From: JBEISR01 sp044371425
GTDB taxonomy: Bacteria > Planctomycetota > Planctomycetia > Pirellulales > Pirellulaceae
Length of the DNA stretch: 64,000 bases
Assembly: GCA_044371425.1 (NCBI GenBank)
Contig: JBILTR010000006.1
Location: 124,001-188,000, forward strand
Direction: 5' to 3'
The stretch's first letter is position 1, and every line of letters starts with the position of its first letter. Positions 53,201 to 61,651 of this stretch are shown here, one piece after another. The notes under the pieces were generated by a model, which had not been told where the DNA came from, ran no database searches, and saw only the letters and a program-made list of their open reading frames with translations. Both the position numbers and the translations under genes were made by a program.

Positions 53201-53495
53201 GCGGGAAGATTTCCGTTCCTGGCGGGATCACGATCGATTGTCCAACCTCCACGATGCGACCGTCGCGGATCAGAATCGTACCCTTCTCCAAGACTCGTCC
53301 ATCGGAAAGATGAATCTTGTCTGCCTCGAGGGCCACCAGAGGAATTCCGGTCTGGCGTATCCCATCGATGGGATCGATCGCTGTCTGACCTGCGAGAGGG
53401 TGCTGCCAGACCAGGATCGCGGCCAGCATGAGCCATGGGAGCTGGAGGGATTTTCGGAGGTGGCGGAGAGACATTTCCATAACGCAGCAGACCAT
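50217..53495 (-). CDS. Exported double amidohydrolase (decayed N-terminal and intact C-terminal module)
   Basis: 1092 aa. The ATG at 53495 is 10 nt after AGGAG; internal ATGs at 53480 and 53474 are possible. Signal peptide (LQLPWLMLAAILVWQHPLAG). The first module (about residues 35-440) has the fold pattern but YPGWIDAYSEW in place of the HxH site. A linker rich in Ser, Glu and Lys follows. The second module (about 640-1040) is complete: PGIIDCHSHMATDGG (His704, His706), IHCHSYRQDE (His864, His866), SLQHILEG (His892) and VSFNSDDNEL. The C-terminus is His/Glu-rich. It is probably a periplasmic dipeptidase, dihydroorotase-like or lactamase-like hydrolase; the substrate is unknown. Confidence 0.88.
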   Translation of the reverse strand: MVCCVMEMSLRHLRKSLQLPWLMLAAILVWQHPLAGQTAIDPIDGIRQTGIPLVALEADKIHLSDGRVLEKGTILIRDGRIVEVGQSIVIPPGTEIFPLPGKEIYPGWIDAYSEWDLVESGELPAGHWNRRITPQRKIADLYVADEERLKKFRQAGITAIVAAPQQGIIKGTSCVVATATGKPGQRMLKETFAQHLRLTTSFGGGGGYPTSPMGAVALARQTLLDAQWYRSALDTAVASPQIAAPDHQASLQALMEQTKTGLPVVIDTTNEQHAMRADRFAREFQLPLILRGSGREYRLLEKIASLQRPIVLPVDFPKAPNVASAESASLVPVQDLMHWEWAPRNPALLHQAHVLFALTSHGLEDPKELRSRVMTAIEHGLPAEVALDALTKTPAKILGIDKTHGQIARGFSADLLITDGPLLDRKTKLMETWVQGERFQWESTPDNPWKGSWVVQWNHPVRGSQKYLLEVEESGKSTISWWNEGPSKESPSLLVAAPDEGSAPGPVAATLPESDSKGASSASRSLPSAQLDQLQRSNERLAGSFESSKLEPYQSGRGQWSLTKLESADQPDRAYGILRWPDGAIASLTAERREVGETSQGDGEKSDKKSPKVAKEGELPTLLSDRVHPWSAFGRKKKAETVGVLLIKNATIWTGGPQGILEGADLLCRDGKIERVGRALEVPEGAVVIDATGKHVSPGIIDCHSHMATDGGVNEVGQSVTAEVRIGDFIDATDDTIYYQLAGGVTASNILHGSANPIGGQNQVIKLRWGEDAESLKMKEAPEGIKFALGENVKQSNRSPGEGPSRYPQTRMGVEQIIRDRLQAAKEYQQRWDAWRKSASGIPPRRDLELEALSEILEGKRWIHCHSYRQDEILAMLRTLEDYHVTIGSLQHILEGYKVAEAMARHGAMGSSFSDWWGYKFEVIDAIPFNGALMHRMGIVVSFNSDDNELGTHLNHEAAKAVKYGGLDPHTALQFVTLNPAKQLRIDRWVGSLEPGKHADFVLWNGSPLSTKARCEQTWIEGAKFFDRQEDIQRRQENQTLHQKLVQRILREEVPMAEAGRRPLDESMLWPRHDEYCHHKHGEEDHFEGGEE

Positions 53496-53791
53496 CTGGC
53501 AGGTACTCCTGACACGAGAATCCAGCCTGGACGCAATCCATCATGAACGGAACGGAGTCATGGTGGAAAACACCAGGGTTTCCTCCAGGATAGTTGCCGC
53601 CCCAATCGTGCTCAATGAAAAGCTCACGGGCAACTACCAACCGATGGATTGGTTGGCATCAGAAGGGAGCGCCGGCACGCCGTAGATCGAAGGTCCACGG
53701 CACCGGGTGAATGAAGTTTTTGAGATGGCAAACTTCCAGATAAGTGCATGGGAGCACATCGGTTCCGCAAGCGGTTGCACTCTTCCGCAGA

Positions 53792-54757
53792 CTATTGCCC
53801 GAGAACGTAGGCGAAGATCAAAGGAGCCACAATCGTCGCATCGCTTTGGATCATGTATTTGGGAGTTGCTTTGGCAAGTTTTTTCCAGGTGATCTTCTCA
53901 TTGGGAACAGCACCGCTGTAGCCACCATAGCTGGTGACCGCATCGCTGATCTGTGCGAAGTACCCCCACAGACGCGTCTGGTCCTCTTCCATATCCTGCA
54001 GCAAAAGAGGAACGACGCAGATAGCAAAGTCCCCGGCGATCCCTCCACCGATCTGGAAAAAGCCGATCGATCGCTGCTGACTGCTGTCGCGATACCAGTG
54101 CGCCAGCTTCTCTAGCTGTTCGGTTCCGCTTCGGAGCGCGCGATGGGAATCGACGGTGCCATCCATGACTCGCGCGGTGAACATGTTGCCCAGCGTGCTG
54201 TCTTCGATACCCGGGGTGAAGATCGGAAGGTTTTTTTCCTTGGCTGCCAGCATCCAACTGTGTTCGGGTGGAATCTGATAGTGCTTCTTCAGATCCTTCT
54301 CATCCAATAGCTTGTAGAAGTACTCGTACGGAAAAAGTCCCTTCCCCCGTTTCCCTTCCTCCACCCAGTATTTGGTCAGCCTGTCCTGCATGTGCATCAT
54401 CACCGTTTCCGGGATGCAGGTATCGGTGACGCGATTGAATCCACTTTGCAGCAGCTCCACCTCATCATCGGCCGACAAGGCCCGCCAGTTCTCGATGACT
54501 CGATAATCGTTATGAGCAAAAAGGTTGAAGACGTCTTCTTCCAGATTCGCCGCCGTGCAGCTGATCGCATGAACTTTGTCCTGACGAATCATTTCGGCCA
54601 GGGATATTCCAAGTTCCGCAGTGCTCATGGCACCTGCTAGAGAGACCATCATCAGGTTACCGTCTTCGACAAACTGCTTGTAGCCTTTTGCAGCGGCGAG
54701 TGTTTCCCGCGCATTGAAATGACGAAAGTGCTTTTCCAAAAAGGCGCTTACCGACAT
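53792..54757 (-). CDS. Deoxyhypusine synthase-like protein
   Basis: 321 aa from the ATG at 54757 (GGGAGAT 6 nt upstream). NAD-dependent spermidine aminobutyl transferases of this family make deoxyhypusine on eIF5A in eukaryotes and archaea. Here AGAMSTAELGISLAEMI, ISCTAANLEEDVFN, the FTPGIEDSTLGNM segment, GFFQIGGGIAGDFAICVVPLL and the end NEKITWKKLAKATPKYMIQSDATIVAPL fit the fold. The last part aligns with the human active-site tail, with Lys293 at the position of the catalytic Lys (W-x-K). Bacteria have no eIF5A, so the substrate may be a polyamine. It lies 51 bp after dnaN on the same strand. Confidence 0.85.
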   Translation of the reverse strand: MSVSAFLEKHFRHFNARETLAAAKGYKQFVEDGNLMMVSLAGAMSTAELGISLAEMIRQDKVHAISCTAANLEEDVFNLFAHNDYRVIENWRALSADDEVELLQSGFNRVTDTCIPETVMMHMQDRLTKYWVEEGKRGKGLFPYEYFYKLLDEKDLKKHYQIPPEHSWMLAAKEKNLPIFTPGIEDSTLGNMFTARVMDGTVDSHRALRSGTEQLEKLAHWYRDSSQQRSIGFFQIGGGIAGDFAICVVPLLLQDMEEDQTRLWGYFAQISDAVTSYGGYSGAVPNEKITWKKLAKATPKYMIQSDATIVAPLIFAYVLGQ

Positions 54758-54808
54758 CAAGTCATCTCCCGATCTGCAGTCTGTTTGGGAAACACCCAAA
54801 GGTGGATT

Positions 54809-55924
54809 TTACTGATCCCGAGCCATCGGCATGACGACGTAAATCATGCCGTCCTCGGTGCGAAAGAGCGCTGGATCCGATGCCGACTGGATATCCAGTT
54901 GGAAGGTCATGTCGGGGTCCAGCACCCGACAGAAATCAGAAACGTATCGATGGTCCATCATCACATGGACTGTTTCTCCCGTGTAGGGAATCGGCAGCTC
55001 GATGCGCGACTGCCCCACATCTGCCGTGCGGGATCCCACCACCATCGATCCATGACCGAACTTGAAATCGATCCCACGGCTTTCCGGATCGGCAACCACC
55101 GCTGCCTGGCGGACCGAGCTGAAAAAGGGACCGACGTTGCTCTCGATGATGATGCTGGAATTGCGATTGGGAATCACCTGCCGCCAGTTTGGAAACCGTC
55201 CTTCAACCAGACACGACTGAATCGTAGCGCGAGGCGTCCTCAGCACCACATCGTTCGATCGGGCCGCCAAGTGCACCACTTCGTCTTTGTCCCCGATCGA
55301 TCGTTCCATCAACGTCAAGGTCTTGGTCGGAATGATCGTCGTTGGACCGTTCGTCTTATGCCCTTGTACCGGTTTGCAGCTACCGATCATCCGTACCAAT
55401 CTTCTACCGTCGGTCGCCACCGCGGTGATCTCTTCGCCAGCGATCTCAAAGAGGACACCACCGAGAGCGAAACGGCTGTTCTCCGTGTCGGTCGCAAAAC
55501 TCGTGCGACGGACCATCTCTCGGAAAAGTCGCGCCGGCACCTCGCAATAACTCGATTCCGAAAATTCCGCCACCACCGGATACTCGTCCGGATTGGCGCT
55601 CGGCAGATGAAACTCCGAATGCTCCCCTCTTAGCGTGATCCCTCGATCGGTTGTCTCCAGCTCCAGCTGCGAATCATTCAACTCCCGAAGGATGTTTCCG
55701 ACTCGAATCACATTGAGCAAGCAGGATCCGGGAACTTGCACATCGACCTGTTCCACCTGGATTCGAATCGAAGATTCTAAATCGGTAGCCGTCAGCAAGA
55801 CCTCATCGTCCTTTGCCTCCAGCTTGATCGAGTTGAGGATCTCTTTCGGGCTTCGGTGGGGTGCCACCGCGGAGGCCAACTGGAACGCGTGATGCAGCTT
55901 TTCGCGATTGCAGGAAAGTTTCAT
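54809..55924 (-). CDS. dnaN: DNA polymerase III beta subunit (sliding clamp)
   Basis: 371 aa from the ATG at 55924; the extra six codons upstream in frame are unlikely. Start MKLSCNREKLHHAFQLASAV, then ILNSIKLEAKDDEVLLTATDLESSIRIQVEQVDVQVPGSCLL; the three-domain clamp pattern is visible to the typical end MTFQLDIQSASDPALFRTEDGMIYVVMPM. It is the processivity clamp for replication. dnaA and recF are not adjacent, so the classical dnaA-dnaN-recF block is broken, as in other planctomycetes. The DHS-like gene follows on the same strand. Confidence 0.95.
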   Translation of the reverse strand: MKLSCNREKLHHAFQLASAVAPHRSPKEILNSIKLEAKDDEVLLTATDLESSIRIQVEQVDVQVPGSCLLNVIRVGNILRELNDSQLELETTDRGITLRGEHSEFHLPSANPDEYPVVAEFSESSYCEVPARLFREMVRRTSFATDTENSRFALGGVLFEIAGEEITAVATDGRRLVRMIGSCKPVQGHKTNGPTTIIPTKTLTLMERSIGDKDEVVHLAARSNDVVLRTPRATIQSCLVEGRFPNWRQVIPNRNSSIIIESNVGPFFSSVRQAAVVADPESRGIDFKFGHGSMVVGSRTADVGQSRIELPIPYTGETVHVMMDHRYVSDFCRVLDPDMTFQLDIQSASDPALFRTEDGMIYVVMPMARDQ

Positions 55925-56397
55925 GGCGGACGAACGATGCAAATGGAACCAGGGCTTGAAAGATCCTTCCGAACGAATTCTTTGTTGTATGCCCTTCCAG
56001 CTTGCTCCGCTACTCCCATTGATCGCTTTGCCTACGGTCTCCGATTCCAGCTCTTTCGGATCTCCTATGGCTTACTTTCTTTATGAAAATCTTGTAGGAA
56101 GTAGTAAGGGGAGCTGACCAGTTGTCGAAAGGTCTCCCGAACGTTGCCAATCCGCTGGAAGAGAGCCGTTTTTCCATGACCGATTGGAAGTGGAAAAGGT
56201 GTTGATCGATTGGCGAAAACGCCGTCACCAAAGGGGTCGCATGTTGGTGGAATCGCAAGGAAAGTGATCCGCTGACGGTTCACCTACCGATGCATGCCGG
56301 GAAAGCGACCGATTCCTGACAACATTTCCACCCAAGCGGTGATCTCAGGATGTGTAGGATTCAAGAAAACCTTGCCGATTAGGGAAACTCGGGGGCA
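55925..56397. other. Non-coding region between dnaN and the methyltransferase
   Basis: About 470 bp. No gene is supported. It contains one weak DnaA-box-like word (AGTGGAAAA near 56190) but no cluster, and no clear AT-rich unwinding block, so I do not call it an origin. Confidence 0.45.
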
Positions 56398-57030
56398 ATG
56401 AAACTCCAGTCACTTCCTCTCCATGTCGACCCCGAATCGACTCTTCCTGACTCGATCTCCCGCTGGGTCCAGATCGCTGATGAACGGATGCAGCAATTCT
56501 GGGATAGCTTTTCCAAGAGGCCGATCGAACAGTACGTCGCCTGCGATTTCGACTATGTCGCCAAGGCGCTCTACGAAATCGAGCGTCAGAAGTTGCTGGA
56601 TGGCAATCGGTTTTGTGAGTGGGGCTGCGGTTTTGGAATCGTGGCTGGGATCGCTTCCCTATTGGGCTGGGATGCAGTGGGGATTGAAGCGGAACCATTT
56701 CTGGTACAGCAGGGGAAATTGCTGCTGGAGCGGCATGGGGTGTCTGCCGAACTGTATGAAGGCAATTTCCTTCCGCGACAGGCCAAAAGATGGGTTCCCA
56801 ACAGCTCCCAACTGGTATCGCTCTTTCAGCACATCCCGCCGGCCTACGAGGAAATGGGGATGGAGATCGATGATTTTGCCATCATTTTCGCCTATCCCTG
56901 GCCAGGCGAGGAGTTCTTTTTCCAGGAGGTTTTCCGTCAGGCGGCTCGGGAAGGGGCTCTTTGCCTCCTTTTTCGAGGCCCTTACCAGCTGGAACTCTAT
57001 CGCAAGCTTGGAAATGGTCCCAGGAAGTAG
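56398..57030 (+). CDS. Class I SAM-dependent methyltransferase
   Basis: 210 aa. Motif I is FCEWGCGFGIVAGIASLLG, followed by AVGIEAEPFLVQQGKLLLE (acidic loop of motif II). The N-terminal part SISRWVQIADERMQQFWDSFSKRPIEQYV is unlike the common small methyltransferases. The middle region FAIIFAYPWPGEEFFFQEVFRQ contains a Pro-Trp-Pro where motif IV is expected. It is soluble; the methyl acceptor is unknown. It is followed by an unrelated anchored protein gene. Confidence 0.82.
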   Translation: MKLQSLPLHVDPESTLPDSISRWVQIADERMQQFWDSFSKRPIEQYVACDFDYVAKALYEIERQKLLDGNRFCEWGCGFGIVAGIASLLGWDAVGIEAEPFLVQQGKLLLERHGVSAELYEGNFLPRQAKRWVPNSSQLVSLFQHIPPAYEEMGMEIDDFAIIFAYPWPGEEFFFQEVFRQAAREGALCLLFRGPYQLELYRKLGNGPRK

Positions 57031-57243
57031 ACCTTCTACTGAAGTGAGATCTCTGGAAATCGTTCATTTTCTGGCGAGCTCGCGGCGCATTCGAATCAAT
57101 CGACAGAACGCTAGCATCCAGTTGGCGAATTGCTTCGAGCGGAAAATTTAAATTGGCTCCCATTTGATTCTCTTCGTCCGGGATGCCGATGTTCTGAGAG
57201 CGGCTGTGGTGGATCGCAGCATTCAGGATAAGGGAATGTTCGT

Positions 57244-59853
57244 ATGGTTGTTGGCCCTCCAAGGCGCGGCAAGGCACCCTACTGGTTGCTGATTGTTCCT
57301 GCAGTTGCGGGAGTCGCAGCGATCGGTTGGGCTTTTGCTGCACCGCAGGAACCAAGGGCTGGCCGCCTGCCGCTGGCAGGTGAGGAGCCTGTCCCCAAGC
57401 CTGCTCGCCAGGTACGCGACTTTGCGACACCATCGACCCTGGCGCCCTCTTTGGAAGCTCGCCGTCTAGCCGATCGGAAGACGGATAGCAGTGAACCGCT
57501 GGAGCGGATTGCCCGTCGGGCTCTGGAAGCTCCATCCATCCCTCTCGAAAACCCGGTCAACGCGGTGATCGCGCTTTCGGCCCCTCAGATGGATCCCCCA
57601 GCTCTTTCGAACTCCTCTTCGTTTGCGGTGCGGCAAGAGTCAGGTTTGGCGGAGGAACGAAACGACGGGACGGCCGCCAATCTGGTTTCCAATCCCCAGA
57701 TGCTGAACCCCAATTCGAGTTCCGCAATCCCATCCGAATCTCCACTTTGGGTCGATCCGGCAACTGGGGCATGGCCCATACCACAAACTTTGGTTCGGGA
57801 CCTGGAGCAGTTGCGCGAACTGGGAAGACAGTCACCCGATTTGGTTGAGTGGGTCGATCAGGTGATCGATCTTTTGAATCGATGGGGTCGCCTCCCGTCG
57901 ATGGGAGACCCCAACGGCGCATCAATCCTTGCTTCGTTGCAGCAGGCACTCCAGTCGATGCCCAGTGAGTGGATCGCCGATGCGGAGCAGCCTGAGTCGA
58001 TTCCATTGCGACGCGCGGCGGCGAGGGCCAATTACGCTCTGGCTCGACGTCTGGAGATTTGGGATCCTATTTATCGGACCGCTTCTCAAACCTCGGCTCA
58101 TTTGGTGGCGACCACCTCCGACGATGCGACGCCGTCGATCGATCGACGGGAACTGGGCGCCCTGATCGAAGAAGTCAATAAGTCCCTTGCAGGTACTGGG
58201 GATCAGCAAGGGTGGTATCGATGGTTCATGATGGATCAGTTGGAAGCGATCGCCGGCGGGCAGCTTTCGGATAGCGAAGTGATCCGGCAGATCAGCAAGC
58301 GTTTGAAAGATCGGTCCCGGTCGGCATCTCTGCAGGGACCACAGAAGCAGCTTCTTTCCCATCCCCCAGTCGCCAATCTGCTGTCGCAGGTGGCGCGATG
58401 GTCGACCGAGCCGGTCGACTACCGGCAGTTGATTGAGACGCTGGAAGTGATCGAACGGGATTCGACGCATCGCTATCGCAGCGTGCTGGCACAGCAGCTG
58501 GATTCCTTGCGTGATGCGGAACAGACCTTGCCGAGGGAAATCGCCTATTCACTCGATAAGCACTACCGCAATGCCAACCTACGAGTCTCCGTCAGCCAGG
58601 AAATGCTGCAGCGATTCGTCCCTGAAAACCCACCGATGGAACGCCCTGTTAGGCAACGGCTGTTGGGGGCAGATACCTCGGGGGCCAGCCGGATCGCCAC
58701 CAAGCTGAAGGTGCTATTGCAGCCAGCCAAGGAGGCGTGGCAGTTGGATCTGCAATTGGTGGGCAACGTTGTTTCTGACACCTCCAGCCGTCGTCCCAGC
58801 GCGACCTTTTACAACAACTCGGAAGCGATTGTCGACGCCCAGCGGAAGATTCGAATCGATGCCGAGGGGGTACGAGTCAGTGGGTCGGCAGCGATTGTCG
58901 ATAGCGAAGAGCAACTGCGAGGCTTCGAAACCTCCTTCGACTCGATCCCTCTGTTTGGAAATCTCTACCGCTCTTTCATGTTGGACCAATTCGATTCCCG
59001 TCGGCCAATCGCGCAAAGGATCATGCGCAGGACGATCGCATCCCAGACCGATAGTGAGTTTGACCGGGTTTTGGGGGAACGGATCGAGCGGGCGGAGACT
59101 CTTCTGCGCGGCAAGTGGATGACTCCGACGCAAAACCTGAATCTCAACACCGATGTCGTTTCTCTGGAGACGACCGAAAATCGCTTGATCGGGCGTCTGC
59201 GTGTTGCATCGTCGCAGCAGCTTGCCGCCTTCACACCCAGACCGATGGCTCCCAGCGACGCGTTGGTCAGCATGCAGCTTCATGAGTCGGCGATGAACAA
59301 CGCCCTGGAAGGTCTTGGGCTGACCGGGAAAACCTGGAAGCTAGAGGATCTTGGGGCGCATTTGGCCAAGCTGTTCCAGCAGGAGAACTGGACCCCTCCG
59401 GAAGACATGCCTAAGGATGTGGAAGTCCGCTTTACTTCCCAAAGGCCGATGACGGTTCAGTTTGTCGATGGCCAGTTGCAGGCGACGATGCGATTCAGTG
59501 AGCTGAAGCAGGGGAACCGACTTCGGATCGAGAACTTTTTGATCCGTGTCGCCTACAAACCTCAGATTCGCGGTCTTGGACTGACGTTGGAGCGGGACAG
59601 CACGATCAGTGTGGACGGGCCGCGAATCGGGATGCGGGATCGGTTGCCGCTGCGAGTCATTTTCGAGCGGGCTTTTGCGGATCGCGAGCGATTCGAATTG
59701 ATTCCGGAAGCCTCTGGAACTGACAAGCGGATGGCCGATCTGGCGGTGTCTCAGTGCGAGGTCCGCGATGGATGGCTAGCGATGGCCATCAGCCCCAAAC
59801 GCTCGCCCCATGTCTCTTGGCTGCAGACGCACTTCCCGATTCTGCATCGGTAG
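57244..59853 (+). CDS. Large membrane-anchored protein of unknown function
   Basis: 869 aa. The ATG at 57244 is preceded by AAGGGA with about 8 nt spacing. A short basic start (MVVGPPRRGKAPYW) precedes one membrane segment (LLIVPAVAGVAAIGWAFAA), then about 840 residues on the outside. A Ser/Pro/Ala-rich first 130 residues may be disordered; the rest alternates helices with Arg-rich turns and later beta-rich stretches (LRVSVSQEMLQRFVPENP, AIVDSEEQLRGFETSFDSIPLFG). No domain I know. It is probably a cell-envelope protein specific to the group. Confidence 0.75.
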   Translation: MVVGPPRRGKAPYWLLIVPAVAGVAAIGWAFAAPQEPRAGRLPLAGEEPVPKPARQVRDFATPSTLAPSLEARRLADRKTDSSEPLERIARRALEAPSIPLENPVNAVIALSAPQMDPPALSNSSSFAVRQESGLAEERNDGTAANLVSNPQMLNPNSSSAIPSESPLWVDPATGAWPIPQTLVRDLEQLRELGRQSPDLVEWVDQVIDLLNRWGRLPSMGDPNGASILASLQQALQSMPSEWIADAEQPESIPLRRAAARANYALARRLEIWDPIYRTASQTSAHLVATTSDDATPSIDRRELGALIEEVNKSLAGTGDQQGWYRWFMMDQLEAIAGGQLSDSEVIRQISKRLKDRSRSASLQGPQKQLLSHPPVANLLSQVARWSTEPVDYRQLIETLEVIERDSTHRYRSVLAQQLDSLRDAEQTLPREIAYSLDKHYRNANLRVSVSQEMLQRFVPENPPMERPVRQRLLGADTSGASRIATKLKVLLQPAKEAWQLDLQLVGNVVSDTSSRRPSATFYNNSEAIVDAQRKIRIDAEGVRVSGSAAIVDSEEQLRGFETSFDSIPLFGNLYRSFMLDQFDSRRPIAQRIMRRTIASQTDSEFDRVLGERIERAETLLRGKWMTPTQNLNLNTDVVSLETTENRLIGRLRVASSQQLAAFTPRPMAPSDALVSMQLHESAMNNALEGLGLTGKTWKLEDLGAHLAKLFQQENWTPPEDMPKDVEVRFTSQRPMTVQFVDGQLQATMRFSELKQGNRLRIENFLIRVAYKPQIRGLGLTLERDSTISVDGPRIGMRDRLPLRVIFERAFADRERFELIPEASGTDKRMADLAVSQCEVRDGWLAMAISPKRSPHVSWLQTHFPILHR

Positions 59854-59871
59854 CAGCTAGCGCGACCGATG
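59845..59871. terminator. Hairpin at the end of the 869-aa gene
   Basis: CATCGGT (59845-59851) pairs with ACCGATG (59865-59871) around a 13-nt loop; the left arm overlaps the stop codon. No T-run. A tentative end-of-transcript structure. Confidence 0.3.
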
Positions 59872-60207
59872 AAGTTCATACGGTATCCAAAAACGAACCG
59901 GGACTTCCTAGCCGGTGCGGTCTGCGGATCGGGAGGAACGACCGGGCCGCTGTGTCTTGGATTCCAAGGAGTCACTGAGCCACGGGGCAAGACTTTTAAC
60001 TTGCTGCCATCCAAGAAACGTTTGCGCCCGAGCAAGGCGAGCAAACCGCAGAAGAAGGCTCATCCAGAATTCCAGGACTTATCGCAACCCAATGGGTCGC
60101 GATTCGATCCGCCTCATCTTCTTCATTCCCGCCTCCCCGAGCTTTTGGCTCTGTGAGATCACCTGCCTGCAAGCGATCGGTTGCATCGATCCCAGGCCGA
60201 TTCGCGT
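59872..60207. other. Intergenic region between two convergent genes
   Basis: About 336 bp. One open frame from 59869 to 60156 lacks a ribosome binding site and has no protein-like domain, so it is not called. Otherwise nothing is seen. Confidence 0.45.
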
Positions 60208-61089
60208 TCAATCGGTCTCTCGGATCGGTTCGGCTCCCGCCTTCGTCGCAAGGGCCCGATAGGTCGACTCATCGACGTTGTTGTTGAGGATGCGGGTGGA
60301 ACCGTCTCCCATGACAAAGTGTGCCCCGATGACGTGGTAGCTGCCGAAGTCCTCGAAATGCCCGGCGGGATGATTGGGCGGGTGGTCGGTTGTCCCGACG
60401 ATTCGGGCTTCCGCTTCGGCGGCTTCTGGAATCACTCCATGCCAAATGGTGCCTCCCATCCTCGTCGATCGCTCCCCTACCATCAGCGTGTTGGAAAGAC
60501 CGTCGCTGACATCGCGGAATCGGACGCGACTATTGCCGTGGAACATCCCATCGGAGACATAGGGGTCGGCTTCGATTTCCTGGGTGCCAAAAACCGCTGA
60601 GTAATTGCTCTTGGAAATCTTGAACAGGGGTGTGCCATGATCGATGCCGGTCGAGAAACTGCGGAGGTGATGACCATGGCCGGAACCTTCACCGATCATG
60701 AAGGGATTGCTGCCGACATCAGAGGGGCACAGAAAGATCGGGATGACGTGAAGCCGAACGGCTTCGTGTTTGTCTTCTTCGATAGGAAGATTCTGGTCGA
60801 TCTGATTGAGGATGTTGTTTTGTTCGATGAATGGCAGGAGGGCCACTGACCATCCCCAGCCAGGTTCCCCGCTGCGATCGGGCGAAATCCAGCCGCTGGG
60901 TAGTCTCTGAAATGTCGATTCGTACTGCTGCAGCGCCAGCCCGATTTGCCGCAGGTGATTCATGCACTGCGTGCGGCGCGAGGCTTCCCGAGCGGCTTGG
61001 ACTGCTGGGAGAAGAAGTCCCACCAGCACCCCGATGATGGCGATCACCACCAACAATTCCACCAGCGTAAAGCCTTGTTTGCGAGTCAT
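60208..61089 (-). CDS. DUF1559 prepilin-like protein
   Basis: 293 aa from the ATG at 61089; an upstream ATG at 61101 is possible, and the frame is open to 61230. The start MTRKQGFTLVELLVVIAIIG is a type IV pilin-like methylation site and helix, followed by VGLLLPAVQAAREASRRTQCMNHLRQIGLALQQYE, the DUF1559 signature. The C-terminus GAHFVMGDGSTRILNNNVD holds the H-x-GDGS motif of the family. These proteins are massively amplified in planctomycetes. They probably form pseudopilin-like surface structures; function is unknown. A small secreted protein gene lies just upstream. Confidence 0.93.
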   Translation of the reverse strand: MTRKQGFTLVELLVVIAIIGVLVGLLLPAVQAAREASRRTQCMNHLRQIGLALQQYESTFQRLPSGWISPDRSGEPGWGWSVALLPFIEQNNILNQIDQNLPIEEDKHEAVRLHVIPIFLCPSDVGSNPFMIGEGSGHGHHLRSFSTGIDHGTPLFKISKSNYSAVFGTQEIEADPYVSDGMFHGNSRVRFRDVSDGLSNTLMVGERSTRMGGTIWHGVIPEAAEAEARIVGTTDHPPNHPAGHFEDFGSYHVIGAHFVMGDGSTRILNNNVDESTYRALATKAGAEPIRETD

Positions 61090-61153
61090 GTGGGGCACCA
61101 TGGAGAAGATTTTGTTGGGAGGAGAAGGCACCACGCAGCGGGCAAGAGCTGGA

Positions 61154-61477
61154 TCAGGGGAGAGAGGGGGTTCTTGCCGGTGGCGTACCGTTGCCTGCTG
61201 GCCAACCCATCTCCTCCCGGAGGCGTCCAATCACTTCCCCACTGGCCCCAAGTGTTGGATCACAAAATCCTGCTTCGCAGTTCCCAAAAATCGGGTCGTT
61301 TGCCGATTTCTCAGAGGAAGTGGTCGGCACCGAAGGTGTTTGCGAACCAAGTCCAGCCCAGCGTGCCGCGGCGGGCCCGATGACTGCCAGCGACCAGATC
61401 GCCAAAATGGCCAGCGAAGTGCGCATCGGATTGGTCACTGCAGAAATCCCCTTGGCGTCTACCTTATGCATCTGCAT
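61154..61477 (-). CDS. Small secreted protein upstream of the DUF1559 gene, unknown
   Basis: Up to 107 aa. The start is uncertain: ATGs at 61477, 61471 and 61426 are in frame and no strong ribosome binding site distinguishes them. From 61426 it has a signal-like segment (TSLAILAIWSLAVIGPAAA). The mature part is Pro/Ser/Gly-rich with two Cys (FGNCEAGFCDP). Same strand and 65 bp ahead of the DUF1559 gene, so possibly co-transcribed. Confidence 0.5.
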   Translation of the reverse strand: MQMHKVDAKGISAVTNPMRTSLAILAIWSLAVIGPAAARWAGLGSQTPSVPTTSSEKSANDPIFGNCEAGFCDPTLGASGEVIGRLREEMGWPAGNGTPPARTPSLP

Positions 61478-61651
61478 CCCCTGTCATGTTAGGTCCGGTC
61501 CTTTCCATTCGTCAATCGAAATCCTTGCGTCAAGATCGTTCTTTTCTGGAAATGATTGGGGTTGGCCTGGGCAAAGCCCCGATCCCTTACCAGAATTGGC
61601 GCTGCTCAGAGACCGACAGGTGGGGGATTTTCCAGGAGAGAAAGATTCGCC

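Noticed and set aside
55925..56397. Replication origin near dnaN
   Set aside because: Only one weak DnaA-box-like word, no cluster, no dnaA gene; GC skew over the whole chromosome would be needed.
59869..60156. 95-codon open frame after the 869-aa gene
   Set aside because: No ribosome binding site, and it starts next to the hairpin at the end of the previous gene; composition is not protein-like.
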